A DNA stretch of 64,000 nt from Sepiola atlantica (GCA_963556195.1 OY744523.1:79174445-79238444); one strand, 5' to 3'; positions 23,120-35,754 are shown, numbered from the stretch's first letter. Notes: generated from the sequence alone by a model not told the origin. A program made the numbers and translations.

Positions 23120-23800
23120 TATGGAATAAAGGTAGCACATAGTAGTAGTAGTCGTCGTAGTAGTAATAATAATAACATAATAATCATTAGTGGTAGTTTA
23201 GTGTCCATTTTACATGCTGTCATGTGTTGGACGGCTTTTAGAAATCTCTGGCTTGTTCTTCATTTATCCTTCTTTCTCTCAAGTCCATTCTTATCATTTC
23301 CTCCCATGTTTTCCTTGGCCTTCCTCTGTGGGCTGACCCTGCTACCTCAATTGTTCTACATCTACTAACCCAGGAGCCCTCATCCATTCTTTTAACGTGG
23401 CCATGCAATCGAAGCCTCTTGTTCTGCAAGCATCTCCCTATACTGCCCAGATTTAATCTTCCTCTGAGTCTGTCTTTAAAACTTGCATTACATACCCATC
23501 GTAAAAATCTTCATATCCTTTCTCTCCATGCAACGCATGTCCCCAATCCTTATTGGACAGGTTTCACTTCCATACATCATCACACTGCATACACATGCCT
23601 GATAATTCAAATTAATTTGTTCTCTTGGTTGACTGTGGTAATGCTCTGCTGGTGACAAAATGGCAAAATTTCTCTGAACTTACTCCATCCACTTCTAATT
23701 CTAACTATCACCTGCTCCACCCTGTGCTCCAATCGTATCACTAAGGTAACACAATTTCTGAACAACTGCAATAACTTTGCCATCCACACAGATTTTTGTT
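23120..23800 (-). mobile_element. 3' end of a second LINE family with a trinucleotide tail
   Basis: Reverse frame 23429-23238 contains RLRLHGHVKRMDEGSW and HRGRPRKTWEEMI. Upstream frames (23789-23607 and the adjacent shifted frame) give RIRSGWSKFREILPF and CVCSVMMYGSET. These are the conserved C-terminal blocks of a widespread non-LTR reverse transcriptase that is often annotated in animals as craniofacial-development-protein-2-like or RTE-like. The coding is split by at least one frameshift. At the 3' end (23140-23180, read on the reverse strand) is a TTA/CTA/CGA trinucleotide tail, as several LINE clades have. Confidence 0.82.
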
Positions 23801-23809
23801 TATTTTATT

Positions 23810-25095
23810 GATTTAATTTATTAAAATAATAATTTCAATAAATGCTTTTATTAAATTGTTCTTTCATTTAAAATAAAATTGCGCTGTCAAATCAGTTTTG
23901 TGTTTTTACTACTGTTTATTGGGAAAATAAAATGTTTTTGTTTGTAGATATTGAATCAAAACAAAACACAGGATAAAATTATATTGTTGAATTAAAAGTA
24001 TATTTTTTAATAGATATTTTTTCCAGTTTACTAATATTTATTTAAGTTCCTACATTTACTTCATGAGTTAATATATTTTTGTTATTTATTTGCCATTCTA
24101 ATAAACATGCTGGACGTTGTTGTTCATAAATTTTCTGTGTGTTAGAAATTATTTAGTTTTACTGAATTGAAATATACATCTAAATTGAATGAAATGAAAT
24201 AAGTCCCGTCAGTCAAATGCACACATGAATTTTCAAAATTGCAATTAAATAAAAACGTTTTTATTTTTTATATTGAAGGATAAAAACGTAACATGAGATT
24301 TGTTTCTGTAATGTTCAAACAACTTGATAAAATATGAATACATCTAATCTATGCTATAGTTGTGGTGGCTCTGTCTATGAATGCAATTTAAAACAAAGCC
24401 CTATACCAAAACCAAGCAACTTTTCTCAAGTAAAATTTCATGAGAAATCAATCCAATGGTGAAATTCATTTAATATTAGGGGTTTTTACAATACTATTGA
24501 GGGTCTGTGTTCACTGGACATCCACAAACAGCAAAGTTTTACTTTATTTTCTTTTATTTAAAAAAACCTGTAACAAGATTAAACAGTTGTTCTGGGGTAA
24601 AATCTTACAAAGAATCTGATGATAATAATTATTTGATCAGAGTGCTTGATTTTTGCGAAGTTACGCTAAAATTTGCTATAAGAATAATCATGCTTTTAAC
24701 TTTTCTATATTTTTGTTCTTGTTTTTGTCTTCTAATATATGAAGATCACTTTCATTCCCGGGCAACATCGAGTACCTCATGTAAATATTAAAGTAGAATT
24801 AGTTTTTGTAGAATTAGTTTATTTTTGAGAGAATTTTTAATCAAGTTTTAATTAACCAAAGAATTTTTTACAGACTTATTAAATGTTTTGTAAAAATAAA
24901 TTTTATCATATTTTATTAAAAAGTTAAAGAATATTTTAAAGATTCAAATTAAATTTGTTATCAAGTTGTATTAAGAAAAAAATATTTTAAAAACTAAAAA
25001 TGTTTTTAAAGATGACATTTTTCTAAAAATAAGCTTGAAATGGAAATATAGAATTGTTTTTATTTTTGGTTTTAATAAGTTTTCAAATTATTTGT
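23810..25095. other. AT-rich intergenic DNA
   Basis: No gene is supported. The forward frame 24507-24791 (94 residues) is hydrophobic at its end but has no recognised domain and starts in AT-rich drift. Confidence 0.5.
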
Positions 25096-25099
25096 AACT

Positions 25100-26040
25100 A
25101 ACACACCACTCAATAAGTCCTGAGCCTGACATAGATGCAACAACTAATAAAAAAAATCACTCACCTTCAAATGGCACATGTCAAAATTTGAGCACAATCG
25201 GATTATTAGTTCACAAATTAGTTATTTAAGTGAAGCTATTGTAGCAAATTTTCAAAACAATGGACAAATCTGAATTTTGCGTGTTGATAAAGCATTGTTT
25301 TCTGATGGGAAAAAAGTACTGTTCAAGCAAAACAATAGCTTGATTAGTGTTATGCGGACTCTTCTCCATTGGAAACAACGGTTAACTTAAGAGGTGATCT
25401 GCTGACTATATGATATCCAGTCATACAGACACAAATGATGCTGAATGCTGAAGTCGCTTAGTTTCGGCAAGTTGTCCTAGAAAACATGAAAAAAGTCTAC
25501 AAATTTGCCACGGCTGATCGTAAATTGAAGTTATGTGAGATAGCAGAGGAGTTAAAGATATCAGAAGGCAATGTATTCACCATTTTGCATGAGCATTTGT
25601 CAATGAGAAAGCTGTGTTTAAAATGAGTGCTGCATTTGCTCACAGTCGATCTAAAACAACAATGAATCAACGATTTAGAGCTTTTTTTGCAACTGTTTCA
25701 ATTCACCAAAAGGGTTTTTGCATCAATGGATGAAACATGGATCCATCATTTCACTCTGGAGTCAAATCGGCAGTCAGCTGAGTAGACAGCAGCAGGTGAA
25801 AGCTGTCCAAAGCGACGAAAGATGCAAACATCAGCAGGTAAGGTTTTGGCTTCCGTATTTTGGGATGCACAAAGTATTTTGTTCATTGATTACCTTGAGA
25901 AAGGAAGAACCATCAATAGCAAATATTATTGTGTTTGAAGGAATAAATCGACAAAAAACGGCAACAAATGAAGAAGAAAAAAGTGCTTTGGCACCCAGAC
26001 AATGTACAGTATCTCAAGGAAAACTTGGCTTATGATGACT
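25100..26040 (+). pseudogene. Degenerate mariner transposase (Tc1/mariner)
   Basis: The coding begins at the ATG at 25260 (MDKSEFCVLIKHCFL, the mariner N-terminus) and soon shifts frame. ENMKKVYKFATADRKLKLCE at about 25485 and RLKLCEIAEE-type helix-turn-helix sequence follow. At about 25725-25775 comes MDETWIHHFTLESNRQSAE, the block holding the first DDE-family catalytic aspartate, interrupted by an in-frame stop just after it. SAGKVLASVFWDAQ and FIDYLEKGRTINSKYY follow before more stops, and the sequence is lost before the last catalytic aspartate. The upstream stretch at about 25105 (CACTCAATAAGTCCTGAGCC) resembles a mariner terminal inverted repeat. Mariners cut and paste at TA sites; this copy is long inactive. 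Confidence 0.88.
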
Positions 26041-26422
26041 AGGCAAATTCTCATAAAAACACTCAAAATATAAAAACAGTTATGCCAAAATTCTCAAAAT
26101 ATAAGTATTTCAAAAAAATAATCCAATGATAATGAAATATCAATCTTATAAGTTTCCTATCAATAATACGTGGCTATACTGGTGTTGGATGAAGTTATAC
26201 TTGCAGCATTAAGTTGTGAGTGCTCAATAGCCAATAGCAGGAGATAGCGGATGTACTTAACATATCTTATTGTATCTGATGTTGTTTTGCTTCAACCCAT
26301 GTTTTATCAGGAATCGAATGATGTAAGATGTTTCGTTTTTTTTTTTAAATATTTCACACCCACTAGAATATAAGATTGTCGGTCATCAGAACATTATTGT
26401 CTGTGTATGTGCGTTAGATTTC

Positions 26423-26790
26423 GGCAGTGTGGAAATTTTAGTTTTGGTATCAATTTCATAGTTTTTTCCTTCATACTTCGGTTTCTGGTTTGGTTTCAAT
26501 TTTTATTTAGTATTTTTTTAAATTTCTAAGGAAGCCAGTAATTCTTCTCTTGTGTGCTGATGTTGAGTTATTATTCCATGTCTCATTGAATTATTCTATT
26601 ATTTCAACAAGGAGGTGGTCAACATTGTGACTCAGTCATTCTCTTATTTAAGGAATTGAATGTTCATATCAAACTTCTATAATTCATTTTCAACAGTTAA
26701 CTCTTTAAACTGGTGACTATGACATTTATGAAGAATAAAACTTTTAATCTTCATTTTGTTCTATTTATTTAATCTCCTTATTTTGGCATG
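26423..26790 (-). mobile_element. Non-autonomous hAT-derived repeat, reverse copy
   Basis: In reverse orientation the stretch is colinear with the right part of the hAT element at 48551-50620 (50230-50620). Shared features are GTTTTATTCTTCA(T/G)AAA, GAGTTAACTGTTGAAAA, a CACAAGAGA block and the AACC(A/G)(A/G)A-rich terminal region. Other copies are at 39865-40235 (reverse) and 43080-43375 (forward). Short copies sharing only the end of a hAT element are typical deletion derivatives. Confidence 0.75.
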
Positions 26791-26799
26791 ATTTTATCA

Positions 26800-28505
26800 T
26801 CATCGCTACCACCACTTTTCTCAGTTATGTTACTTTTGAACACCTCCCCTCCCTCTCTCTCTGACTGCTTCTCTAATTCATGCTCAAACCTTTGTAACTG
26901 CTTAAATATAATAGAAAGAACACGAAAAAGAAAAAAATAATCAGCAGTCGCCTGTTTGACCTAGTTTTAGTGTTGTTTTTCGAACATTTACCAGTAAGAA
27001 TGAAAATAAGTATACCCCCCCCCCCTCACACACACACACTAATTTGGTCGATGATGACCCAAAGCGAAAAAATATTAGAGTAGTTATCTTTTCATATAAC
27101 CAGCTTGTGAATAGTGTGTGGAACCGTGTGTCCTGTCTCCAGTCCATGATATGAGATTACTTTTTTTATTTTTTTATATGCAATTTGGAGGGGTGGGGTT
27201 CAAGGATGGACCCAAAATTGATTGGATGAGGTGAGGGGGTGTAAGTACAGCGACATTTATTGAAATAATTTTTACTAAATTAACAGTTTTTAAGAGCACC
27301 TGACGTTTCCTGCAAATGAATGTGTACTCATGTTTAATCCTGTTCAAAGACCTGAATCCCATATTGCCATTTCTATAATTTTAAAGTTATAAATCAAATC
27401 AAATAAAGTAAAATGTTGTCTTTTCTTTTTATGGATGTCGGACATAAAAACAAACCCAACAATATTATTTACCCCCCCCCTCTTTGCTCAAAATTAAATT
27501 AAATATACTTATCCAAATACTCTGGCTAATATAGTTTCAGTATACACAAGGAGTGTTAAGTGTTTGAGGACAGATTTATACTTGTTCAAAAATAAATCTT
27601 AAAAACCGATCTTTTTTACTGTAAAACGTTGTGAGGATACAAACAAATACTTTGTTTCGTAATTTTATTCAATCAAGTATCCGTCCGCTTCGATATCGAC
27701 TTCTATGAGAAGTCTGAATCGCTTACATTTCTTTTTTATATATTAACGATTTGCCAAAAGGTACAACTCGAGGATAAGGGTTAGGGTTATTTCATGTCAC
27801 ATCATCCAGGGCTTGAAACCCATGTCCTCAGATTTTGTTGTAACTTGCACCACAGATGGACATCATAAAAACTAAGAAATCCTGAAAATTTGAGCATGCA
27901 ACTCCAAGTGGTTTCCGATTTAGAGCATTTTCCGTTTCGCGTAAATCACGCAAGATGTCACCCGGGCGACATTTTAATAATTACATTTTCTTGAATATTT
28001 TCAGTTTGAAACATGATGTGACGCTGAAAATTCACACAGGTATGTTCTTCAACCCGAGGAACCCAAAAATGGCATAATCTTTGCTCAGAAATGAAGCCTT
28101 CTATGAGATGTTATCAAATTTTGAAATTTTGTACATGTGCACCAATATGGGGCAAAAAAATGATGTAGCTGATATGGTAACGGGTTTTTTCTTTTGGACA
28201 TTCATTTAGACACTATGAAGTACCTCTGGACCAAAAATGGTAAATAATACTTTTTTTGTTCACTCACAGTGTCTATTCAAAGTAAGGTATTTTCCCGAGG
28301 GTTCAGAAATACCCTATTGAGGGAAGCAACTAGTTTGGGTATGTGAGATGAAGTTGGAGGGATCGTTCATCTAAATTTATATAAAATTCACATTGAAATA
28401 AGTTTTAGAAAGTAAAAGTTAAATGGTAAAAGGTAATACAGTCTCACAGTGATCAGATATTTCCCATAAAAGCTGACTTCACAAAAAAAAAAACAGCATA
28501 CAACA
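26800..28505. other. Intergenic DNA, downstream flank of the reverse-strand pseudogene
   Basis: Cytosine runs are at 27015-27025 and 27472-27480. AAGGGTTAGGGTTA occurs at about 27773. Positions 27900-28330 are less AT-rich and may be the untranslated flank or terminal region of the transposase-like element at 28513-31035. I found no inverted end that pairs with sequence beyond 31035. Confidence 0.45.
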
Positions 28506-28512
28506 ACATTAT

Positions 28513-31035
28513 CTACATACTGTTATTTTCTTTATGCCACTGAAATGCAGAAATCGTTTTTTCATACTCCTCATCAGTTATCTTGTATGTTCTTCCTGTA
28601 TATGTTGTTGGGGAAACAACACAAAGAATTTTCTTGATTGGAACAAACCATGTATCATCAATTTGCGGCCAATTGAATGTCTTGTGTGGTCCATGAGGGT
28701 GCATGAACTTGACGGTTACATCACCTTCCTCTGCATTAATTTCATTCACAATGCCAATCCACCAGAAAGAATTATAACCACAAGTTACATATTGCATTGA
28801 TGAAATGTCAGAGATTTCAAGAATTGATGGCAAGTTAAAATCATGGTTGTCTGTATATGATTCATCCTCGCTGGTCAGCTTATGACCAATGTTCGATGTT
28901 GACAATGGGGCAAAATGGTGGCTGCTTCTGCTTCCTGGTACTGTGTTTCCTCTGGCAAATCTTGCCTCAAGAAACTTTCTCACCTCCTCCATAGTTTCCA
29001 TACTAATATCAAAGAACTTGATTGCATACATCTCCAGGCAGACTTCTAGCATGGCTTTATAATCTAGGATTTGATTATTCAAAGGACGTTGAAGCGACCG
29101 TTTAGCCACATGTCGTTTTACTGAACTACCGATTCCATCACAAGGGGATTTTCCATGGCTTTTAGCAAAGAAAACCCACTCTGCATCAATCCCAAAGTCC
29201 TGTTTATGCAGACATAAATTTATGAAGTTTTTATAATTTTTATATTGACCCCCACAGCCATCACTGAAGTAAGTCATTTTGTTAACATGAGGCAATAATG
29301 CATGAATGTAGTGAACTGTCATTGTCTGGGTTTTATACACGAATGCAGTGTCATGGTTGTTGTCATTAGAAATAAAACACAATGAAAGATGCTTCAGTGT
29401 TCCATCGGAATCTCGGTAGTAAAGCACTACAGGGTGCAATATTCCTTGCTCCACTGAAAACTTTGGATTTCGTTTTGTATGAGAAATTGATAATTTTCTG
29501 CAAAGTCTACAAGGACAAAAACCTCATTCGAACAAAGATTCTCTTTCTTTTTAGTCAAGTATCTAGTTTGACATTTTGTTATATATGAGTGTCGTGTGAG
29601 ATTGTCGATTTTGTCAATCAAGAAATCTTTGTATTCTTCATACGTTGTTGTACGAGTACTTAATGTGGCACGGTCAGTTGTGTCCAATTGACTAAAATTA
29701 AATTCATCATCTGGATCCACATCAACCAGCTTTTCATCCAAGAACTTCTGCAATGCTTCTCTGCCAGGACATGCCTCACAACGGTGCATCATGCATTCCT
29801 TGTTGGAAGAATTACAAACTAGTTTTGAGATCAAATCCTTGTAAGTGACGTCCCAACCAATGGCGTCTACAAGAAGTTTCGCATTCTGATGTATGCTACA
29901 CACACAAACAGAATGGGTACCTTTAGATCCAGCTAATACACACCACTTTGGACGCAACTGAGAAAATTTGAAAAACCCCACCTTGACATTGGGATACTTC
30001 TGTTTAAAAGCAGCATACAATTCATCCAGGTTTCATAGTATTAAATGCTTTTGTTTGTGAACACCCTTTGCAATACTAACATAGTCCTTTTTACCTGGCA
30101 TTTGATGGCTGTATTCATCATTTTCATACATGTGTACTACCAGTTCTGCTGTCTCTGGAGAGTATTTTCCCTTTTTTAGGGGCAGACTTTGAGAGAATAC
30201 CACTCACATTCTTTAGTTCCCTGGCAGTTCGAACAACATACTCTGACACCTTGAAGAATTTGGAACAGTATTCACGAGACCACGAATCAGGAGCAAGTGT
30301 CATGATTTGGATTTGATCTGGAGTTGAGGCTTTCTTCAATTTTTCCTTCATCAGATCATGTAATCTATCCAATTTTAATGCTTTCTCTTTGATTTCTTTT
30401 TCAATATGCACTGATTCTGACACAGTCAATTCTTCAGCGTCGACTTTGTATACAGTCGAAGGGTCGCTTTTGAGTGTTCCAATCACTTATTCTAATTTCC
30501 TTTTGGCACTATGAACACGACTATGAGGAGCAACACCATGTAAAGCGACAGGAGAAATGTCCATGGATTTCAGACTAATATTCAAGTTTTTTTGTGAGGT
30601 TTGCAAAAGTTCACAGGTGTAGTCTGCATCTATCCTGTCTGTATCATAGATCAGTCTCACATATTTCATCATACACTGAGGACAAAGAATGTGTCCTGGT
30701 GTTACATTGTACCCTCTCACCTCCAGCTCTTTTGCCATCACCAACGCTATCAGCTGTATGCCTTTGACTTTACTTTTATGTTGTAACAATCCACCGTGGC
30801 ACTTCTTTGAGGCCTTTGCTCTATGTTCAAATGCATTTCCAAAATATTTTTTGTGATGAAAGCAGATGGTTGATAACTCGCCTTTATGTTCCTTGAACCC
30901 AGCTCTCCACAACAACGCCTCAACAACGTCTTTGTTCAAATCCAACATATTCTCAATTTCTTTGGAACAATCATAGTCTAATTTGTGACATTCCAAATTG
31001 AGTTCGACACCAACAGAGCAAGCTTCATCAGTCAT
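28513..31035 (-). pseudogene. Uncharacterised transposase-like gene (family A), broken in at least four places
   Basis: Four collinear reverse frames make one ~800-residue product. 31035-30487 (start ATG, MTDEACSVG) has Cys/His pairs (ICFHHKK, KCHGG, ILCPQC) that could bind zinc. 30486-30124 follows an in-frame TAA at 30487-30489 and includes EYVVRTARELKNVSG. 30020-29427 has a CVCSIHQN and CMMHRCEACPG zinc-like region and VLVDFAENYQFL near residue 172. 29454-28513 (313 residues) has YFSDGCGGQYKNYKNF near residue 65, SHGKSPCDGIGSSVKR near 106 and a C-terminal SH3/Tudor-like tail (WWIGIVNEI...VKFMHPHGP). There are frameshifts near 30150 and 29440 and a TGA at 30033-30035. The three Asp-centred motifs (VDFAEN, SDG, CDG) look like an RNase-H-fold D-D-D set. 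From memory, related uncharacterised proteins occur in Hydra, aphids and other invertebrates. Function as a transposase is an inference. Confidence 0.75.
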
Positions 31036-31039
31036 CTTG

Positions 31040-31880
31040 TTTTCTTTTGTTTACTGTTGAATTGAAGACAAAACAACAAAATAGAATATATAGAGATAAT
31101 CAGGTAACTTAAGTTTGGTAGCAGGGGATGAGTAAGCAGTTAGTGAAGAGATTTATATACATTTTTCCAGTGAATTGAAAGGAAAATCAACATTTAAAAT
31201 ATTCATAAATTTGTGCCTACCTCCAATTCTTCTATATTTTCTACAGCTAATTTCTTGGTATAAGAATCAAGTGCTGCCTAACTTTCTTGCCTGCATAATG
31301 GAATAAAGAAATTGCACCAACTACTATTATATATTTTAATTAGGTATAGATAATGTTTTTCATTTAAAATTATTTTAGGATTGTTGCAGTACATTATGGT
31401 GAACTAATCCAGCTCCGTTGCATATGGGACACGTTTTACTGAAAAAAATTAACCATTAACTAATGCAGGCATAATAGGCAAAGAAAAACTTTGTTATACA
31501 AGAAATATGATCAATATTTAAGCAGCTATTGTGGTTCCGTAGCCAAAATTGGCATAATCATTGGATTCTGGTGACATTGGACCAAAGCGCCGTTGCGCAT
31601 GGGACATTTTGACGATGTTTCGCTCAGTCATTTTACAATGGATGGTCTTACAGAAGAGAGGTTGCTCATCTTTCTCTACTCCATCGCTATTTTCATGGTA
31701 GGTGCTCGATTGAGCTCGAGTCTATGGTTCGCCCCTGTATAACATTCACAACAAAAACTCGTCGAGCTGCAACCATAGGTATTCATATGCAAACGAAAAA
31801 AACATTGTTACACAATTGTTTTTACAATACCATGCACTCACTGACGCAGGGAAAACAAGCCTAATTAATTTTCAACACAT
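31040..31880. other. Upstream flank of the family A pseudogene
   Basis: No coding is supported. Two loosely similar segments, CCGTTGCATATGGGACACG (31417) and CCGTTGCGCATGGGACATT (31591), are repeated directly about 174 bp apart and may belong to the element's untranslated region. Confidence 0.4.
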
Positions 31881-31881
31881 G

Positions 31882-32050
31882 CATTCTTGATTCGAACGAG
31901 CCTATCGAGAAAAAGGAAAGGTGGAGGAGAGTAATCGAGTGTGAGTTTAATATTATTGTAGCAACTGTACATACAAAATTATTAAACTCACACTCGATTA
32001 CTCTCCTCCACCTTTTCTTTTCCTCGATAGGCTCGTTCGAATCAAGAATG
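31882..32050. repeat. Hairpin with 70-bp arms
   Basis: Arm 31882-31951 and arm 31981-32050 are inverted copies with about two mismatches, separated by 29 bp. They read CATTCTTGATTCGAACGAGC through CACTCGATTAC. The arms contain ordinary mixed-composition sequence rather than AT drift. No target duplication is seen, so it is either a small fold-back element or a local inverted duplication. Confidence 0.88.
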
Positions 32051-32329
32051 GCTGCATTGTGAACTTTTAAGATACCAAACTTTGAGTTATAGCAACCGTC
32101 CCAATCATCTCAAGCGGTCAGTCACTTATCGCTCTTGTATATGGATAAAATGCATTTGCTCACGTCTCAGTGAATAAAACACTAATATAGACCTACTTAT
32201 CTTATCAGACAGTGTCTTTAAAAAAATACTCTTTAAAATTCATCTAAAAAGCTGTAAAGGTAGCCTAAAAACTAAACAGACAGAAACCAACGTATGTGTT
32301 AGTAAGTGTGTACCACACACATCTCGTCG

Positions 32330-33650
32330 GGGGGTTGTTGAACAGCTTGTAAGAATAGTTCTGGTTGCAGTTTCTTAAGCACTATGATTGGAAGATTATC
32401 AAGATTAGTTGCCTTGCTGGCATCACGGTTTTTGATAAGTTTGGCAACATCTCGGACAGATATATGGATTTCGCTCAGTGTTTACCATCATAGGGGAAAA
32501 TTCAGGAAATAGGCGGTCCTTATCGCAATGAGTGGAGTTTGATGCAAAGTTCTTTGCAAACGTTTGGCTTTATCAGATGCTGAGGAAATCACTTGGTTCA
32601 TTGATGAAGATTAGATAACAAAGAGGGTCCTAAACAGATGTTAGACCTCTATAGGTCTAACATCTGTTTAGGATCCTTTTTGGTATTCACCAAACTCTTG
32701 ATTTAACAAATTGGGCATAGGATTCTTTTGTGTTTTTTATAACTCTGTTACACTGATTGCAAGCCATTCTAAAAGCCACTTTAGTTTCAGAGCATCTATT
32801 TGTTCCAACTATTTAAATAGTGATTTCTATGAACAATGGAGGCAGCACATTCAGGTTTACCAAAGCTGGCTGTTTAGTTTCTGTTGGAATCAGTTATATC
32901 GGATACAATACAGGACACATTCTTTTCAAAAATGAAGTGCAGAGGAATTTCTGATATGAAAGATTTGAGGCTGTTTTAGTCAGCCATTGAGTATCGATAC
33001 ACTGTGCGATGGCGAAGGACATCAATTGAGACAACTGAGTGATGAGAAGATCCCAGCAGAGACAGAAGAATTTGTGTTTGATCCTAAGCAAGGGAAAAAT
33101 CGTGACGAAACCTCCCTTGATCATCAATCTTGTTTGAGTGAACTAACCATTCAACATTGTGAACATTAAAGTCACTACAGACTTGCTGGCAGAAGGGTAA
33201 ACAGACAAGATATGGTCAATTTTCTCAGAGATACTCTCAAAGATCCGAACTCTGTCATTGTGGGGATGATAGAGGGCAAAGATCATCGCGGTGATCTAAG
33301 TGCTTCAAAGAAACACATATAGAGCAATTTAGGATCTTCTTTGAAGATGTCCCTACAACATGGAAAGCTATCCCTAATGTAGGCACAAATTTCATGTCCA
33401 TGAGAATCGGGTTTTGATGTTACGTTCAAATAACCTTTAATCATGAAATCATCGGTAGAAGCTGACATGCTAATGCCAGTTTCACACAAAAAGAATAGGT
33501 CCGGTTTAGTCTCCTGTAAGTTGATTTTAATCTCTGGAAGGTTGGAACACCGACCCCTAATGTTGGAAATCCACGTTTTGTTTTAGAACTTTTCATGTTG
33601 GGGTTTGTAAAATTTGTGGAAGAGAGCCGTAGATGGGTTGCGAGACAAAA
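32330..33650 (-). mobile_element. LINE 5' part: endonuclease domain and start of RT region
   Basis: Read right to left, the frame near 33580-33290 gives SNIRGRCSNLPEIKINLQET, then KPDLFFLCETGISMSASTDD and SHGHEICAYIRDSFPC. This is the start of an apurinic-type LINE endonuclease with its E-containing active-site block (CET). Further on, SISEKIDHILSVYPSAS precedes the GDFN-type block, which is damaged. At the far end (32470-32330), VRDVAKLIKNRDASKATNLD and LPIIVLKKLQPEL form the entry to the RT domain. Stops and frameshifts are many. It overlaps in domain content with the beginning of the 16955-19430 family but is not obviously the same subfamily. Confidence 0.8.
32628..32673. repeat. Perfect 21-bp hairpin inside the LINE fragment
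   Basis: TCCTAAACAGATGTTAGACCT (32628-32648) is followed after 4 nt by its exact complement (32653-32673), with imperfect pairing a few bases further. It interrupts colinearity of a LINE coding region, so it arose after insertion as a local inverted duplication. Confidence 0.85.
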
Positions 33651-34079
33651 CACGGAGAATGAGTAAACAATTTATTATTTTGGAAACCATTGAAGAAAGA
33701 AAAGCCGTAGCAGTTACCACCAATATGGCATCGAGAAACGCCACCGGAAACTACTGCATCGTTCAGATTTCATTCACCAAATGACAAAAGAATCAAGTGA
33801 TCTTTGTTCATATTGTACATTACTCTGACTATGGAGGATTTTATAGATTATTTAGTGTTATTATGAGGGCACTCATTAACCTTTTTCTCAACTATGCTCC
33901 TTACATAGTAATCCAATGGATGGAGATTTGTGGATTGAGGAGGACAAATGTTAGGAGTTATGAACATTTTCTGCCATTAATTTCTGTGTTGCTTGTTGAA
34001 ACACATAAGGTCCTCATTACATACATTGTTGATTCATGGCTTAACCACTGTTTGCAGAACATCTATGTAGGCAGAAATG

Positions 34080-35480
34080 GTTAGTCTAACACTTTGTAAA
34101 AAGAACTGAGGTAGCACCACATGTCTTCAATACCTTCAATACCATGATAGTTGCAGCAAATGTCGTATGCATTAATCTTAGAACTTCAAAAAAGTGACAC
34201 TACCAGCAACTTTTGCCACTGGACAGGGTATAAAAGCGTTTGTCTTTAGAAATATGTTTTATCGAAGTAAATTCGTGTGAATCAACATGGTACAACTTTG
34301 TTGACCGGCTTGATTCTGGTGGTGACATTCTTGCAGGAGGGACCACGTAATGTTGCCAACATCCCTAAGTGAGTCCGTGCTGTTATCCACTTGACCACCG
34401 TCACCTTTTCATTTACTTTCAATTGTTGATAACATTACGCATCATCAATGCTCATTGCTTAATGTCGTGTAAACACGGGGAATAGTAATTTGTCACGTGT
34501 GTTTTATATTTGCTTATATTTTGACAAAATTCAGCTTCATGCTTGTTAAGCTGTGGAACGAGAACAATGTGAAGCACTTTTCATACTTTGACGAGTGATG
34601 CCTATTTTTATTTGACCAGTGATGCCTATTTTTATTTGACCAGTGATGCCTATTTTTATTTGATCAGTGATGCCTATTTTTAAGAGGGAGGAAATGATTG
34701 AATGCCCTAGAAATTCATGGCATCTAAATTCAATAGACAGCACAAGGCATGTCCATCCCATTTTTATACAGTCTGGGTTTTTCTTTTGCTGGAGTGCCTC
34801 ACCCTTGTTCTCCTCCCAAGGTAAAGTTAACTCTATTACGAGGACACTCTTCTTCTATACTGACCATGCTACAATGTCAGGATGCTCGTCTGATTGAATG
34901 ATATGAACTGAAAAATCTTAGGCACGTCATTCACCGGCTTCATGTAAGGAAGTTTTTTGCTTTTTCTCACAGGACATTTGACTTCCTTGGGAAACTGAAT
35001 ATTCGATTCTCTGCCTGCCACAAACTGCTGATTGCTGTTTCACATTGTGCTCCTATTAAGTCCATGATCACCTCCAAAATGTTATGTTATTTGAAACAAT
35101 TGTTGACTTGCAGAGAGTACATGATGCAAACTGCCTCGTTAACTCTTGAAGAAACTTTTACACAAAAAGCACAAATCTGTATCTGTGTATTCCCTCAGTT
35201 TGAGCTTGATCACATTTGGTGGATCAAACCAGGAATGATATCGCCAGTGATTACATTTTAATTAAAGAATTTCTATGATGGTTTAATTGGTTTGCTATTA
35301 TTCTATGTTGTCTACCCACTGGCCTGTTGTGGCTGTTCATTGCCCTTTCTTAAATGACCATGTTTGTTTAGAGAATAACTTGTTGATTGTGCTGCTCAGA
35401 CTAGCTTGATTGGTTTCCTATAATTTCTTTGAGACACAGGCTGATTCTGTTTCTCAGATGGCTTCTGTGGCTGACTATTT
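34080..35480 (-). mobile_element. C-terminal part of a third RT family, degraded
   Basis: Reverse-strand translation near 34990-34700 gives MKPVNDVPKIFQF, QYRRRV, ELT-type and GWTCLVLSIEFRCHEFLGHS pieces in shifting frames. This matches a reverse-transcriptase protein type common in fish, coral and mollusc genomes that ends with a VPWEE...GW...EVGCRGF block. The part nearer the 5' end continues at 37720-38950 on the far side of a later LINE insertion (35755-36780). Assignment rests on remembered family blocks, and the clade is unknown to me. Confidence 0.6.
34595..34685. repeat. 24-bp tandem repeat, 3.8 copies
   Basis: GTGATGCCTATTTTTATTTG plus ACCA repeats at 34595, 34619, 34643 and 34667 with a single C/T change. 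On the reverse strand it reads in frame as repeats of KIGITGQI, inside the decayed RT coding region, just after the GHS block. The period is a multiple of three. Confidence 0.93.
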
Positions 35481-35754
35481 AGTGCCAACCTTAAATTCCT
35501 TTGCCAATGAAGATATAGTGAGCTGCAGACTTTCAGCATTGGTATATAGACTCCAGGCCAGTTAAGCAAGTACTTAATGTAGGGATCACAAACCAGCCTA
35601 GAGTGTAAAAAAGAGTAAATATAATGGGATTTTTTTCAATTTCAACTTGCGATATCTCGTTTATTTTTTGAGTTATTTTGATCAAATTTGGATGTAAACA
35701 AAATTTACCTTTTTTTTTCTCCTTATTAAGGTACAACCCTTCTCATTTTTTAAA

